The notes under the pieces: generated by a model
What the model was told of the DNA's origin: nothing
Database searches by the model: none
What the model saw: only the letters and a program-made list of their open reading frames with translations
Assembly (NCBI RefSeq): GCF_016907655.1
Contig: NZ_JAFBCL010000001.1
Coordinates: 2,700,001 to 2,764,000 of the forward strand
Reading direction: 5' to 3'
DNA length: 64,000 nt
Origin: Saccharothrix algeriensis
GTDB lineage: Bacteria; Actinomycetota; Actinomycetes; Mycobacteriales; Pseudonocardiaceae
Shown: one piece after another, positions 50,933 to 58,808 of the stretch
Position numbering within the stretch: position 1 is the stretch's first letter
How the letters are laid out: each line of letters opens with the position of its first letter
Program-made: the position numbers and the translations under genes

Positions 50933-51769
50933 TCAGCCGACGGCCCCGGCGGCCCCGACGGCCCCGGCGACCACCCGGGCCGCGGCCGACGGCGTCCGGC
51001 GCGGGTCGGTGAGCAGGAACAGCGTGCTGCCGGGCAGCTCCCGCACGCGGCGCAGCGCGCCCGCGTCGAGCTGCTCGGCGACGGCGACGCGCGGCAGCAC
51101 CGCCCGGCCCAGGCCCGCCACCACGCACGAGCGCACGGCCTCGATGCTGCCGAACCGGGTGATGGTGGGCGTCGCGGTCAGCTCGCGGACGAACCGGTCG
51201 GTGTAGGAGCAGCCCTCCTCCAGCAGGAAGTACCGCTCGTCGGCGCCCGGCGCGCCGGGCGCGGCGACGAGTTCGATCGGCTCCGCGCCGACGACGTCGA
51301 CCGCCAGGCCGGGAGCCACCACGGCCTCCTCCAGCACCAGGCCGAGGTCGAGGTCGCCACCGCGCACGCCCGCGATCGCGTCCCGCGTGCCGACCGGCGT
51401 CAGGTGCACGGTGATGCCCGGCCACCGCAGCGCCACGTCCGCGATCCGCTGCGGCAGCCGGTACGCGCACACCGACTCGGGCGCGCCGACCCGGACGTCG
51501 CCCTCGACGGCCGTGCCGCCCCGGACGGCGTCGCGCAGCCGCTGCTCGGCGGCCAGGACCTCCCGCGCGTGCTCGACGGCCCGGCGGCCCGCCTCGGTCA
51601 GCCGCGCGCCGGTGGGCAGCCGGTCGAACAGCCGCGCGCCCAGCTGCCGTTCCAGGGCCTTGACCTGGCTGGTCACCGTGGACTGCACCAGGTGCAGCTG
51701 CGCCGCGGCGGCGGTGAAGCTGCCCGTGCGCGCCAGCACCAGGAGCGTGCGCAGGAGGCGGGTGTCCAT
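50933..51769 (-). CDS. LysR-family transcriptional regulator
   Basis: 278 aa. The N-terminal winged helix is LLRTLLVLARTGSFTAAAAQ, LHLVQSTVTSQVKALERQLG. A periplasmic-binding-like effector domain follows (DVRVGAPESVCAYRLPQRIA, DLDLGLVLEEAV, FGSIEAVRSCVVAGLGRAVL). ATG at 51769. It is divergent from the PhzF-type gene, the standard layout for a LysR regulator and its target, with 75 bp between starts. Confidence 0.92.
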   Translation of the reverse strand: MDTRLLRTLLVLARTGSFTAAAAQLHLVQSTVTSQVKALERQLGARLFDRLPTGARLTEAGRRAVEHAREVLAAEQRLRDAVRGGTAVEGDVRVGAPESVCAYRLPQRIADVALRWPGITVHLTPVGTRDAIAGVRGGDLDLGLVLEEAVVAPGLAVDVVGAEPIELVAAPGAPGADERYFLLEEGCSYTDRFVRELTATPTITRFGSIEAVRSCVVAGLGRAVLPRVAVAEQLDAGALRRVRELPGSTLFLLTDPRRTPSAAARVVAGAVGAAGAVG

Positions 51770-51844
51770 GCCATCGACAATAGCGATCGAGGTCATCACG
51801 CAGGATCGTTGGATTCGATGGCGGTGGTGGGGGAGGCTGGCCGC

Positions 51845-52672
51845 ATGACCGACGTGCTGCGCTACACCGCCTTCACCACCGAGCCGACCGGCGGCAACCC
51901 GGCCGGGGTCGTGCTCGACGCCACCGGGCTGGACGACGCCGCGATGCTCGCGATCGCCGCCGAGGTGGGCTACTCCGAGACGGCGTTCGCGACGCCCCGC
52001 GCCGAGGCCGGCTCGTTCGACGTGCGCTACTTCAGCCCGGAGGTGGAGATCCCGTTCTGCGGGCACGCCACCGTGGCCACCGCGGTGGCGCTGGGCACGA
52101 CGGGCGCGCTGCGCTTCCACACCCCGGCCGGGCTCGTGGAGGTCGAGGCCGGGGCGGGCACGGCGACGCTGGTCAGCGTGCCCGCGTCGTCCTCCCCCGC
52201 GCCGGCGCAGGACGTGCGGGCGGCGTTGCGGGCGCTGCGGTGGTCGGCCGACGACCTGGACCCGGGGCACCCCGCGCACTGGTCGTCCGCCGGGGCCCGG
52301 CACCTGGTGCTGGGCGTGCGGACGCGGGAGCGGCTGGCCGACCTGGACTACGACTTCCAGGCCCTCGGCGACCTGCTGCGGGCGAACGGCGCCGTGACCG
52401 CGCACCTGTTCCACGCGCGGTCGCGCGACGTCTTCGACGCCCGCGACCCGTTCCCGGTCGGCGGCGTGGTGGAGGACCCGGCCACGGGGGCCGCCGCGGC
52501 GGCGTTCGGCGGCTACCTGCGGGCGCTCGGGCGCGTCACCGAGCCGCGCGAGCTGACCATCCACCAGGGCGTCGACCTGGGCCGGCCCAGCGTGCTGGGC
52601 GTCGCCGTGCGACCCGACGACGACCGCGTGCGGGTCACCGGCGCGGCGGTGCCGATCCCGGTGGGTGCGTAG
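51845..52672 (+). CDS. PhzF-family isomerase/epimerase-like protein
   Basis: 275 aa. Catalytic Glu45 lies in VGYSETAFAT. The diaminopimelate-epimerase-like halves are marked by GGNPAGVVLD, IPFCGHATVATAVAL and VEDPATGAAAAAFGGYLRAL. The family includes the phenazine isomerase and many proteins of unknown substrate. No other phenazine genes are present, so a metabolic or detoxification role is more likely. Probably controlled by the divergent LysR protein. Confidence 0.9.
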   Translation: MTDVLRYTAFTTEPTGGNPAGVVLDATGLDDAAMLAIAAEVGYSETAFATPRAEAGSFDVRYFSPEVEIPFCGHATVATAVALGTTGALRFHTPAGLVEVEAGAGTATLVSVPASSSPAPAQDVRAALRALRWSADDLDPGHPAHWSSAGARHLVLGVRTRERLADLDYDFQALGDLLRANGAVTAHLFHARSRDVFDARDPFPVGGVVEDPATGAAAAAFGGYLRALGRVTEPRELTIHQGVDLGRPSVLGVAVRPDDDRVRVTGAAVPIPVGA

Positions 52673-52688
52673 GGCGCAGGGCGCGGGC

Positions 52689-53114
52689 CTAGGCCGGGTC
52701 GAGGACCACGACCGGGATCTCGCGATCGGTCCTGGTCTGGTACTCGGCGTAGTCCGGCCAGACCTCGTTCATCAGGTCCCACAGCCGGGCCCGCTCCTCG
52801 CCGGTCGCGGTGCGGGCCGTCACGGCGAACTCCCGGGGGCCGACCCGCACCCGCGCGGCGGGGTCGGCCTGGAGGTTCCTGTACCAGGCCGGGTGCTCCG
52901 GCGCGCCGCCGTGGGAGGCCACGACCACGTGCGCGTCGCCGTACGGCTGGTAGATCAGCGCGGTGCGGCGGGGGTTGCCCGACTTCCGGCCCGTGGTGGT
53001 CAGCAGGAGCGTGTAGACGCCGGGCTGCCACTCGTGGCCCTTCGCGCCGTCGGACTCGACGTAGTCGCGGATGTGCTTGTTCACCCAGTCGACGGGGCTG
53101 TCCACTACTGCCAT
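52689..53114 (-). CDS. Deazaflavin (F420)-dependent nitroreductase-family protein
   Basis: 141 aa, a split beta-barrel of the DDN type. Signature YTLLLTTTGRKSGNPRRTAL, IYQPYGDAHVVVASHGGAPE, HPAWYRNLQADPAARVRVG is complete. The residues around TGRKSG bind cofactor F420 phosphate in this family. Predicted to reduce quinones or nitroaromatics. A monocistronic gene convergent with the PhzF gene. Confidence 0.9.
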   Translation of the reverse strand: MAVVDSPVDWVNKHIRDYVESDGAKGHEWQPGVYTLLLTTTGRKSGNPRRTALIYQPYGDAHVVVASHGGAPEHPAWYRNLQADPAARVRVGPREFAVTARTATGEERARLWDLMNEVWPDYAEYQTRTDREIPVVVLDPA

Positions 53115-53458
53115 GCACCCGACGCTACCCAGAACGCGGCGGGGCCGCCGGTCGCTACTCCGCAGTCACGACCGGCGGCCCGCAGCGGGGTGGGGACGTC
53201 CGCCTCGCACCCCCTTGGCTCGCCTCCGGCTCCCCGGCGCCTCCCGGGACATCCGCCCGCGTAAACGGTGTCCGGGTCGCTCGACCACGCCCGCGTTGCA
53301 GCGTGGTGTGGGACGGGACGGCCACAGGTGTGTGGTGCCCGCACTCAGTAGATCTGGCTGGCGCTGCGCATCTCTTCCTCTCCACTGCACGGGGACTCCG
53401 CCAACTATGGCGGCCGTGAGGGGTGGCGGCTCATTCAAAAGGGGGATAGAAGAGCGTT
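53115..53458. promoter_or_regulatory. Divergent intergenic region with 13-bp perfect hairpin
   Basis: The region separates the nitroreductase start and the LysR start. GGGCCGCCGGTCG (53142-53154) pairs perfectly with 53169-53181 around 14 nt, only 28 bp upstream of the nitroreductase ATG, so it may be in its 5' leader. No gene is visible in the remaining 270 bp. Confidence 0.5.
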
Positions 53459-54448
53459 ATGCCCGAGCTTGAACTCCGCCACCTCCGCGCGGTGTGCGCG
53501 ATCGCCGAAGAGGGCAGCCTCACGAAGGCCGCGAGCAGGCTCGGCCTGACGCAGCCGGCGATGAGCGCCCAGCTCCGGACGGTCGAGCGCATCGTGGGCG
53601 GACAGCTGTTCGACCGCACACCGGGCGGCAGCGCCCCCACCGACCTGGGCAAGCAGGTCGTGGGCACGGCGCGCCTGGTCCTGGACGAAGTGGAGCAACT
53701 GGTCAGCCTGGCCAAGGGGAGGACTCGCGACGGAACACCCGGGCCGCTCATCGTCGGCGGCGTGCCCACCCTGTTCTTCGGCCACTTCGTGGAGGAGCTG
53801 CGCCGGGCCATCCCCTGTTCGGAGGTCCGCACCCAGATCATGCCCGGTGGCTCGGACCTGCTGGAACTGCTGGTCAACGGCCAGGTCCACCTGGGCGTGC
53901 TGGACCGGTTCGAGGGCATGGAGCGGCGCGAGCTGCGCGGCCTGGAGATCCGCAGGCTGATCAGCGAACCGCAGTTCGTGGCCCTGCCGGACTGGGACCC
54001 GCTGGGCGGGCAGGAGGAGGTGGACCTGGCCCAGCTGGCCGACCGGGACTGGGTGTCGCCGCCGGACGAGCTGGTCGGCAACCGCCTCCAGATCTTCTCG
54101 GTGTGCGCGGAGGCGGGCTTCACCCCCCGCCTGACCCACCACGTCAACGAGGCGTCCACGGCCCGCAGCCTGGTCGCCAACGGCGCGGTGTCCTTCGCCC
54201 TGCCCCAGTCCCGCAGCGGCGACGGGATCGTCATCCGCCCGCTGCGCGGCGCCCCGCTGATGGTCGACCTGATGCTGGCCACCCGGCGGGAGGGCCCGGC
54301 GGCGGGCCGGGCGCACGACGTGTTCGCGTGCGCGGCCCGCGCCTACCGGGCCGTGCTGCCCCGCAACCCCGGCTACGCCCGGTGGTGGGAGGACAACCCG
54401 CAGGCCCACCCCGAAATCGACGCCGCGCTCATCCTGACCGGCCGCTGA
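53459..54448 (+). CDS. LysR-family transcriptional regulator
   Basis: 329 aa. HTH LRAVCAIAEEGSLTKAASRL, GLTQPAMSAQLRTVERIVGG is followed by an effector domain (PLIVGGVPTLFFGHFVEELR, QVHLGVLDRFEGMERRELRG, VSPPDELVGNRLQIF). Slightly longer than average because of a C-terminal helix (YARWWEDNPQAHPEIDAALI). Divergent from the nitroreductase gene 340 bp away, whose expression it may control. Confidence 0.9.
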   Translation: MPELELRHLRAVCAIAEEGSLTKAASRLGLTQPAMSAQLRTVERIVGGQLFDRTPGGSAPTDLGKQVVGTARLVLDEVEQLVSLAKGRTRDGTPGPLIVGGVPTLFFGHFVEELRRAIPCSEVRTQIMPGGSDLLELLVNGQVHLGVLDRFEGMERRELRGLEIRRLISEPQFVALPDWDPLGGQEEVDLAQLADRDWVSPPDELVGNRLQIFSVCAEAGFTPRLTHHVNEASTARSLVANGAVSFALPQSRSGDGIVIRPLRGAPLMVDLMLATRREGPAAGRAHDVFACAARAYRAVLPRNPGYARWWEDNPQAHPEIDAALILTGR

Positions 54449-54769
54449 AACCGGCGGCGCCCGCGATCGGGGGCTCCGGGGGGATTGTTCCGCACCCCCC
54501 GAGAGCCCTCTTTCCCCGGCGGCGTTCCGCGGTGCGCGTGCCCCCCGCGGCCGGCGGCCGGGCGGGACGGGCCTGGTCGGAGCCGCTTCGGTACCGCGCA
54601 ACAGGTGCGAACGTGTGACAGATCACGTCGAGACCTCCGATCTGAATCGGTCGCGAACAGCGGCCACACGCGCAACTCACCAGCCGACAGCTGGAAAGGT
54701 CCGACCTCTTCCGTGACGAAAAAACCAACATCGGGTGAATTCGGTGTGCGCTGCGCCAGAATGGGGGGT
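54449..54769. other. Intergenic region
   Basis: About 320 bp. The second half is less GC-rich (GTGACAGATCACGTCGAGAC and following) and should hold the promoter of the next gene. No gene or clear terminator found. Confidence 0.4.
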
Positions 54770-55834
54770 ATGACGCAACCGTTCACGGACGATAGCCACC
54801 CGGCCGAGCCCTACCCGGGCGCTCGGCCGGGACACTGCTTCGTGCACCTCGACGGCGCGGGCTGGCCGGTCGCCCCGGACCCCGCGGCCGACTCCGGGTG
54901 GCGGGTCGCGCCCGACGGCCGAGACCTCGACGACTGGCTCGCCGACCACGGCGAGCCGCCCCTGACGGGCCGGATGCCCGTGCTCGCCTACGGCTCCAAC
55001 GCCAACCCCGCCAAGGTCACCTGGCTGCGGGAGGAGCTGGGCCTGACCGGGCCCGCCGTCGTCCTGCGGGCCCGCTGCGAGGGCCTCACCGCCGTGTGGG
55101 CGGCCGGGCTGCGCGCCACCGACGGGCAGCGCCCGGCGACGCTGGCCGCCGCGCCCGGCGTCGAGGAGGAGCACGCGGTGTGGTTCGCCACCGCCGAGCA
55201 GCTGCGCGTGCTCGACCGCTGCGAGGGCCGCGGCCTGCGCTACCGGCTGGTCCGCGTGCACACCGGGCGCGTCACCCTGTTCAACGGCGCCGTGGTCGAC
55301 TCGGTCCTGGCCTACACCGGGGCGGGCAAGCGGCGGATGCCCCTGCTCGCCGGCGGCGGGCCCGTGCGGTGCGCCGACGTCGACCAGCGCGGCGCGCGCA
55401 CCCTCGGCGGCCGGCCCGCCGACAGCGACGGCCTGGACGTGACCCCCGTGCTCGGCGACCCGTCGCCCGACGACTGGCCCGACCGCCTGTTCGTCTACGG
55501 CACCCTCCAGCCCGGCCTGAGCGCGTGGCGCCTGGTGGAGCCGTTCACGACCGGTGACGCCCCGGTGCCCGCGCGGCTGCCCGGCACGCTGCACGACACC
55601 GGCCGGGGCTACCCCGCGCTGCGCCCCGGCGACGGTCCGGGCGTCCCGGGGCACGTCCTGCGGCTGGAGTCGCCGGAGGTGGCGCTGCCGGTGCTGGACG
55701 AGTACGAGGGCGGGGACTACCGGCGGGTCCGCGTGGTCCTGGCGGACGGCCGGGTGTGCTGGACCTACCTGTGGACGGCGGCCGTGCACGACATGCCCGT
55801 GCTCGCCGACGGCTGGGTCGAGAAGCAACTGTGA
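54770..55834 (+). CDS. Protein with two gamma-glutamylcyclotransferase (GGCT) domains
   Basis: 354 aa. Two GGCT-like folds are joined. The first starts PVLAYGSNANPAKVTWLREE (about residue 72). The second starts RLFVYGTLQPGLSAWRLVEP (about 240) and contains VLDEYEGGDYRRVRVVLADG with the catalytic Glu in DEYEGGDY. The first domain has the YGSN phosphate-like loop and VLDRCEGRG at the equivalent Glu position. Likely cytosolic gamma-glutamyl turnover. ATG 54770 and 54761 are alternative starts; GGGGGG overlaps both. Confidence 0.85.
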   Translation: MTQPFTDDSHPAEPYPGARPGHCFVHLDGAGWPVAPDPAADSGWRVAPDGRDLDDWLADHGEPPLTGRMPVLAYGSNANPAKVTWLREELGLTGPAVVLRARCEGLTAVWAAGLRATDGQRPATLAAAPGVEEEHAVWFATAEQLRVLDRCEGRGLRYRLVRVHTGRVTLFNGAVVDSVLAYTGAGKRRMPLLAGGGPVRCADVDQRGARTLGGRPADSDGLDVTPVLGDPSPDDWPDRLFVYGTLQPGLSAWRLVEPFTTGDAPVPARLPGTLHDTGRGYPALRPGDGPGVPGHVLRLESPEVALPVLDEYEGGDYRRVRVVLADGRVCWTYLWTAAVHDMPVLADGWVEKQL

Positions 55835-55926
55835 CGGGCACGATACGGTGAATTCTTCCCCGACCGACCCGACCGCCCGCCCGCTGGGTACGTCCCCCTG
55901 GTAGGACCAGGACCCAGGAGGTGGAC

Positions 55927-56541
55927 ATGAGGCGATTCGCCGTCTGCGGCGCCCTGTTGGCGCTCACCGCGTGCGGAAGCCCCCGGCCGGCGGCCGACCA
56001 GCAGGCGCTCCCGAGCGGTCCGCCGCCCTCCGCGAGCAGCGCGTCGTCCACCGCCACCACCACCCTCACCTCCCCCGTCTCCCCCGTGCCGCCCCCGCCC
56101 CCGACCTCGCCGACGCCCGACTCCACGAGGTGCACCGCGGCGACCCTGAGCGGGCGGGTCGAGCCGACCGAGGCGGCGGCGGGCAACCGCGGCGGCAAGC
56201 TGGTCGTGACGAACACCGGCCCGGCCCCGTGCACGCTCAACGGCTACAGCGGCTTCCAGCTGCTCGACGCCTCCGGGCAGCCGGTGGCCACCGACCTGCG
56301 GCGCACCCGGGACCCGGGCCCGTCGCCGGTCACCCTGGCGCCGCAGTCGTCCGCCGCGGCCAACCTGCACTGGACCGTCGTGCCGACCGGTGACGAGCCC
56401 GTGGAGCAGCCGTGCCGGCCGGAGGCCGCCGACGCCGCCGCCATCCCGCCCGACGAGACGCAGCCGCTGACCGTGCCGTGGGGCCTGGGCCCGGTGTGCG
56501 GTGGCGGGAAGATCGAGATCAGCGCGTTCTACGCTGCGTAG
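55927..56541 (+). CDS. DUF4232 lipoprotein
   Basis: 204 aa. Lipoprotein signal MRRFAVCGALLALTACGS with lipobox LTAC (Cys16), then a Ser/Thr/Pro linker of about 50 residues. The DUF4232 domain begins CTAATLSGRVEPTEAAAGNR, followed by LVVTNTGPAPCTLNGYSGFQ and four Cys that may pair. AGGAGG precedes the ATG. Anchored outside the membrane; function unknown. The next gene starts right after its stop codon. Confidence 0.9.
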   Translation: MRRFAVCGALLALTACGSPRPAADQQALPSGPPPSASSASSTATTTLTSPVSPVPPPPPTSPTPDSTRCTAATLSGRVEPTEAAAGNRGGKLVVTNTGPAPCTLNGYSGFQLLDASGQPVATDLRRTRDPGPSPVTLAPQSSAAANLHWTVVPTGDEPVEQPCRPEAADAAAIPPDETQPLTVPWGLGPVCGGGKIEISAFYAA

Positions 56542-57327
56542 GTGATCGAGTCGAACATCCCCGGCCACGCCGGCGAACTCGTGGTGCGGACCTGGCCGAA
56601 CCTGGAGGCCACCTGGCTGGCGGTCCTCGTGCACGGGTACGGCGAGCACGGCGGCCGGTACGGGCACGTGGCCGAACGCCTGGTGGAGGCCGGCGCCCTG
56701 GTCGTGGCGGCCGACCACCTCGGCCACGGCGGTTCGGCCGGTGAACGGGCCCTGATCACGTCGTTCGACGGCGTGGTGGAGGACGTCGGCGCCGCGATCT
56801 CCTCGGCGGCGACCGACCTCCCCACCGTCCTCGTCGGCCACTCGATGGGCGGCCTGATCGCCACCCGCCGCGCGCAGCTGCACCGACCCGCCGCCCTGGT
56901 CCTGTCCGCGCCGATGCTGGGCACCTGGCAGGGACTGGACGTGCTGGGGTCGGCCGAGATCCCGGACACCCCCGTCGACCCGGACGTGCTGTCCCGCGAC
57001 CCGGAGGTCGGCAAGCGGTACGCTGCCGACCCGCTGGTGTGGCACGGGCCGTTCCGACGGGAGACCCTGGAGGCGCTGGAGCGGGCGCTGGACGAGGTGA
57101 ACTACGGACCGACCCTGGAGGACCTGCCGACGCTGTGGCTGCACGGCGACGCCGACGAGCTGGTGCCGTTGGCGGACACCAGGACGGGCACGGACCGGAT
57201 CCGGGGGCTGCTGTTCGAGGAACGCGTCTACCCCGGCGCGCGACACGAGGTCTTCAACGAGACCAACCGCGACGAGGTCTTGGACGACGTGGTGTCCTTC
57301 GTGCGCCGGGCGCTGAAGCTGAACTAG
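56542..57327 (+). CDS. Alpha/beta hydrolase, monoacylglycerol-lipase-like
   Basis: 261 aa. Oxyanion region VLVHGYGEHGGRYGHVAERL, nucleophile elbow VLVGHSMGGLIA with Ser101, acid LWLHGDADELVPL and His in YPGARHEVFNE: the complete catalytic triad of the serine aminopeptidase S33 / MGL family. The GTG start abuts the TAG of the lipoprotein gene with no spacer, so reinitiation is likely. No signal peptide. It is followed by the hairpin-repeat block. Confidence 0.92.
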   Translation: MIESNIPGHAGELVVRTWPNLEATWLAVLVHGYGEHGGRYGHVAERLVEAGALVVAADHLGHGGSAGERALITSFDGVVEDVGAAISSAATDLPTVLVGHSMGGLIATRRAQLHRPAALVLSAPMLGTWQGLDVLGSAEIPDTPVDPDVLSRDPEVGKRYAADPLVWHGPFRRETLEALERALDEVNYGPTLEDLPTLWLHGDADELVPLADTRTGTDRIRGLLFEERVYPGARHEVFNETNRDEVLDDVVSFVRRALKLN

Positions 57328-57344
57328 CAGGACAGCACCGCCCC

Positions 57345-57419
57345 CAGTGCGCTTCGCACGCAGCGGCGCCGCACCCAGTGCGCTTTGCACGCAGCGATGC
57401 TGCACCTAGTGCACACACC
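57345..57419. repeat. Tandem 31-bp repeats (2.4 copies)
   Basis: Units at 57345-57375 and 57376-57406 begin CAGTGCGCTT and end TGCACC or CGCACC, with five differences; a partial third (TAGTGCACACACC) ends at 57419. They form the left border of the hairpin block. Confidence 0.8.
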
Positions 57420-57427
57420 GGTCGCTT

Positions 57428-57558
57428 CGTGTTCTCCTCCCCGTACGGCCTGGGCGCAGCCCGATCGCATTTGTCGGGGGGTGTCAAGCACGCTCTTCGC
57501 TTGACACCCCCCGACAAATGCGATTGCCTCCGGCAGGCCGTGCGGGGAGGAGAACACG
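57428..57558. repeat. Hairpin module A: nested long inverted repeats
   Basis: The inner stem 57466-57489 / 57499-57522 is a perfect 24 bp with a 9-nt loop. The outer stem 57428-57452 / 57534-57558 is 25 bp with one G-T pair. Short unpaired segments of 13 and 11 nt separate them. The outer arms carry GTGTTCTCC...GGCCTG. It lies just beyond the lipase gene and could end transcription, but is far longer than an ordinary terminator. Confidence 0.9.
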
Positions 57559-57745
57559 ACCGCCCTTTCTTTTCCTCCTCCTTGGGGGCCTCTCGGCCGC
57601 TCTTCATACCTGGGTCGCGCACCGATCTGGGTGAGATTTGGTGCGGTACGGATCTAATCAGTTCGGTAGCGCTTGAAGCTGAAAATATTAAAAGAGTCCT
57701 CGCCGGACAGGCAGGCCGCCAAGGAGAAGGAAAAGAAACAGCGGT
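57559..57745. other. Centre of the hairpin block
   Basis: CTTTCTTTTCCTCCTCCTTG-like sequence (57565-57590) recurs in inverted, diverged form at 57716-57740, so modules A and B are two copies of one element facing opposite ways. The unique middle (about 57595-57705) is AT-richer (GAAAATATTAAAAGAG) and has no gene. Confidence 0.6.
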
Positions 57746-57870
57746 CGTGTTCCCCCCGCATGACCTGTCAAAGACGACCATGCTTTCTTGGGGGGTGCAA
57801 GCGAAAAGCGTGCTTGCACCCCCCAAGAAAGCATGGTAGCCCTCCGGGCAGGCCATACGGGGAGAACACG
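57746..57870. repeat. Hairpin module B: nested long inverted repeats, opposite orientation
   Basis: The inner stem 57778-57802 / 57812-57836 is a perfect 25 bp with a 9-nt loop. The outer stem 57747-57767 / 57849-57869 pairs at 18 of 21 positions. The outer right arm is closely similar to that of module A; inner stems share GGGGGGTG and CAAGC but otherwise differ, each perfectly self-complementary. Confidence 0.9.
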
Positions 57871-57881
57871 AAGGCACCGGA

Positions 57882-57950
57882 CTGCACGGGGCGTGCTGCC
57901 CTAACTGCACTGGGCGTGCTGGCCTGACAGCACGGGGCGTGCCGGTGCCG
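57882..57950. repeat. Three tandem 23-bp repeats
   Basis: Units at 57882, 57905 and 57928 share C(T/A)GCAC(G/T)GGGCGTGC. The array is bracketed by GGCACCGG (57873-57880) and CCGGTGCC (57942-57949). It forms the right border of the hairpin block. Confidence 0.8.
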
Positions 57951-57978
57951 AGCTGGGCGAAAAGGGATTTGCCGTCGG

Positions 57979-58725
57979 TCAGTAGACCTGGTCGGTGGGG
58001 CGCACCATGATTTCGTTGACCGCCACGTGCTCGGGCTGCGTCACCGCGTAGCGCACGGCCTCCGCGACGTCCTCGGGCGTGAGTTGCCGCATTCCCGCGA
58101 TCCGCCCCTCGATGCTCTCCCGCGCCCGCGCGTCGGTGATGTGCTCGCGCAGTTCGGTTTCCACGACGCCCGGCTCGACCACGATCACCCGCACGCCGCG
58201 CCCGGTGACCTCCTGGCGCAGGGCCTCGCTGAAAGCGTTGAGCGCGAACTTCGTCGCGTTGTAGACACCGGCCCCGCCGCGCGCGACCCGCCCGGCCGTG
58301 GAGGACACCTGGACGACCGACCCGCGCCGGTCCAGCAGGTGGGGCAGGGCGGCGTGGGTGAGGAACAGGGGGCCGAGGACGTTGGTCGAGACCATGCGGG
58401 TCCAGTCGGTGGTGTCCGCGCCCTCGATCTCGCCCAGCAGCATCACGCCGGCGTTGTTGACCAGGACGTCGAGCGCGCCGAACGCCTCGACCGCGCGCTC
58501 CACCGCCCGCCGGCAGGCCGCCTCGTCGGTCACGTCGAGTTCCACGGCCAGCGCCTTGACCCCTTCGGCCGCCAGCCGCTCCTCCAGCGCGGCCAGCCGC
58601 TCCACCCGCCGCGCGGCCACGACGACCGAAGCGCCCGCACGGCCCAGCGCGACCGCCGTCGCCTCGCCGATGCCCGACGAGGCTCCGGTGACCAGCGCGA
58701 CCTTGCCTTCGAGGTTGTTCGTCAT
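57979..58725 (-). CDS. Short-chain dehydrogenase/reductase (SDR)
   Basis: 248 aa, classical SDR. Cofactor loop VTGASSGIG (12-20), NNAG at 90-93, catalytic Ser in VQVSSTAG (141/142), Tyr155 and Lys159 in YNATK. Arg39/Arg40 after the second strand (VVVAARRVERL) favour NADP(H). Proteins of this subfamily act on small alcohols or amino-acid-derived substrates; the substrate is not assignable. ATG 58725 has TGGAG just upstream. It converges on the hairpin block. Confidence 0.93.
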   Translation of the reverse strand: MTNNLEGKVALVTGASSGIGEATAVALGRAGASVVVAARRVERLAALEERLAAEGVKALAVELDVTDEAACRRAVERAVEAFGALDVLVNNAGVMLLGEIEGADTTDWTRMVSTNVLGPLFLTHAALPHLLDRRGSVVQVSSTAGRVARGGAGVYNATKFALNAFSEALRQEVTGRGVRVIVVEPGVVETELREHITDARARESIEGRIAGMRQLTPEDVAEAVRYAVTQPEHVAVNEIMVRPTDQVY

Positions 58726-58808
58726 GGCTCCAGCCAACACGGTGGGGCGCACCCCGGGTCAAGCCGGGGGAGACTCGCGGGCCGCGTTCGTGGACAATCT
58801 GCCCCGCG

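Noticed and set aside
51845..52672. Phenazine biosynthesis locus
   Set aside because: A PhzF-family gene alone, next to a LysR regulator, is not evidence of phenazine synthesis; no other phz genes.
57345..57950. CRISPR array
   Set aside because: The repeats are adjacent tandem units without unique spacers, and the long hairpins are non-identical; no cas genes.
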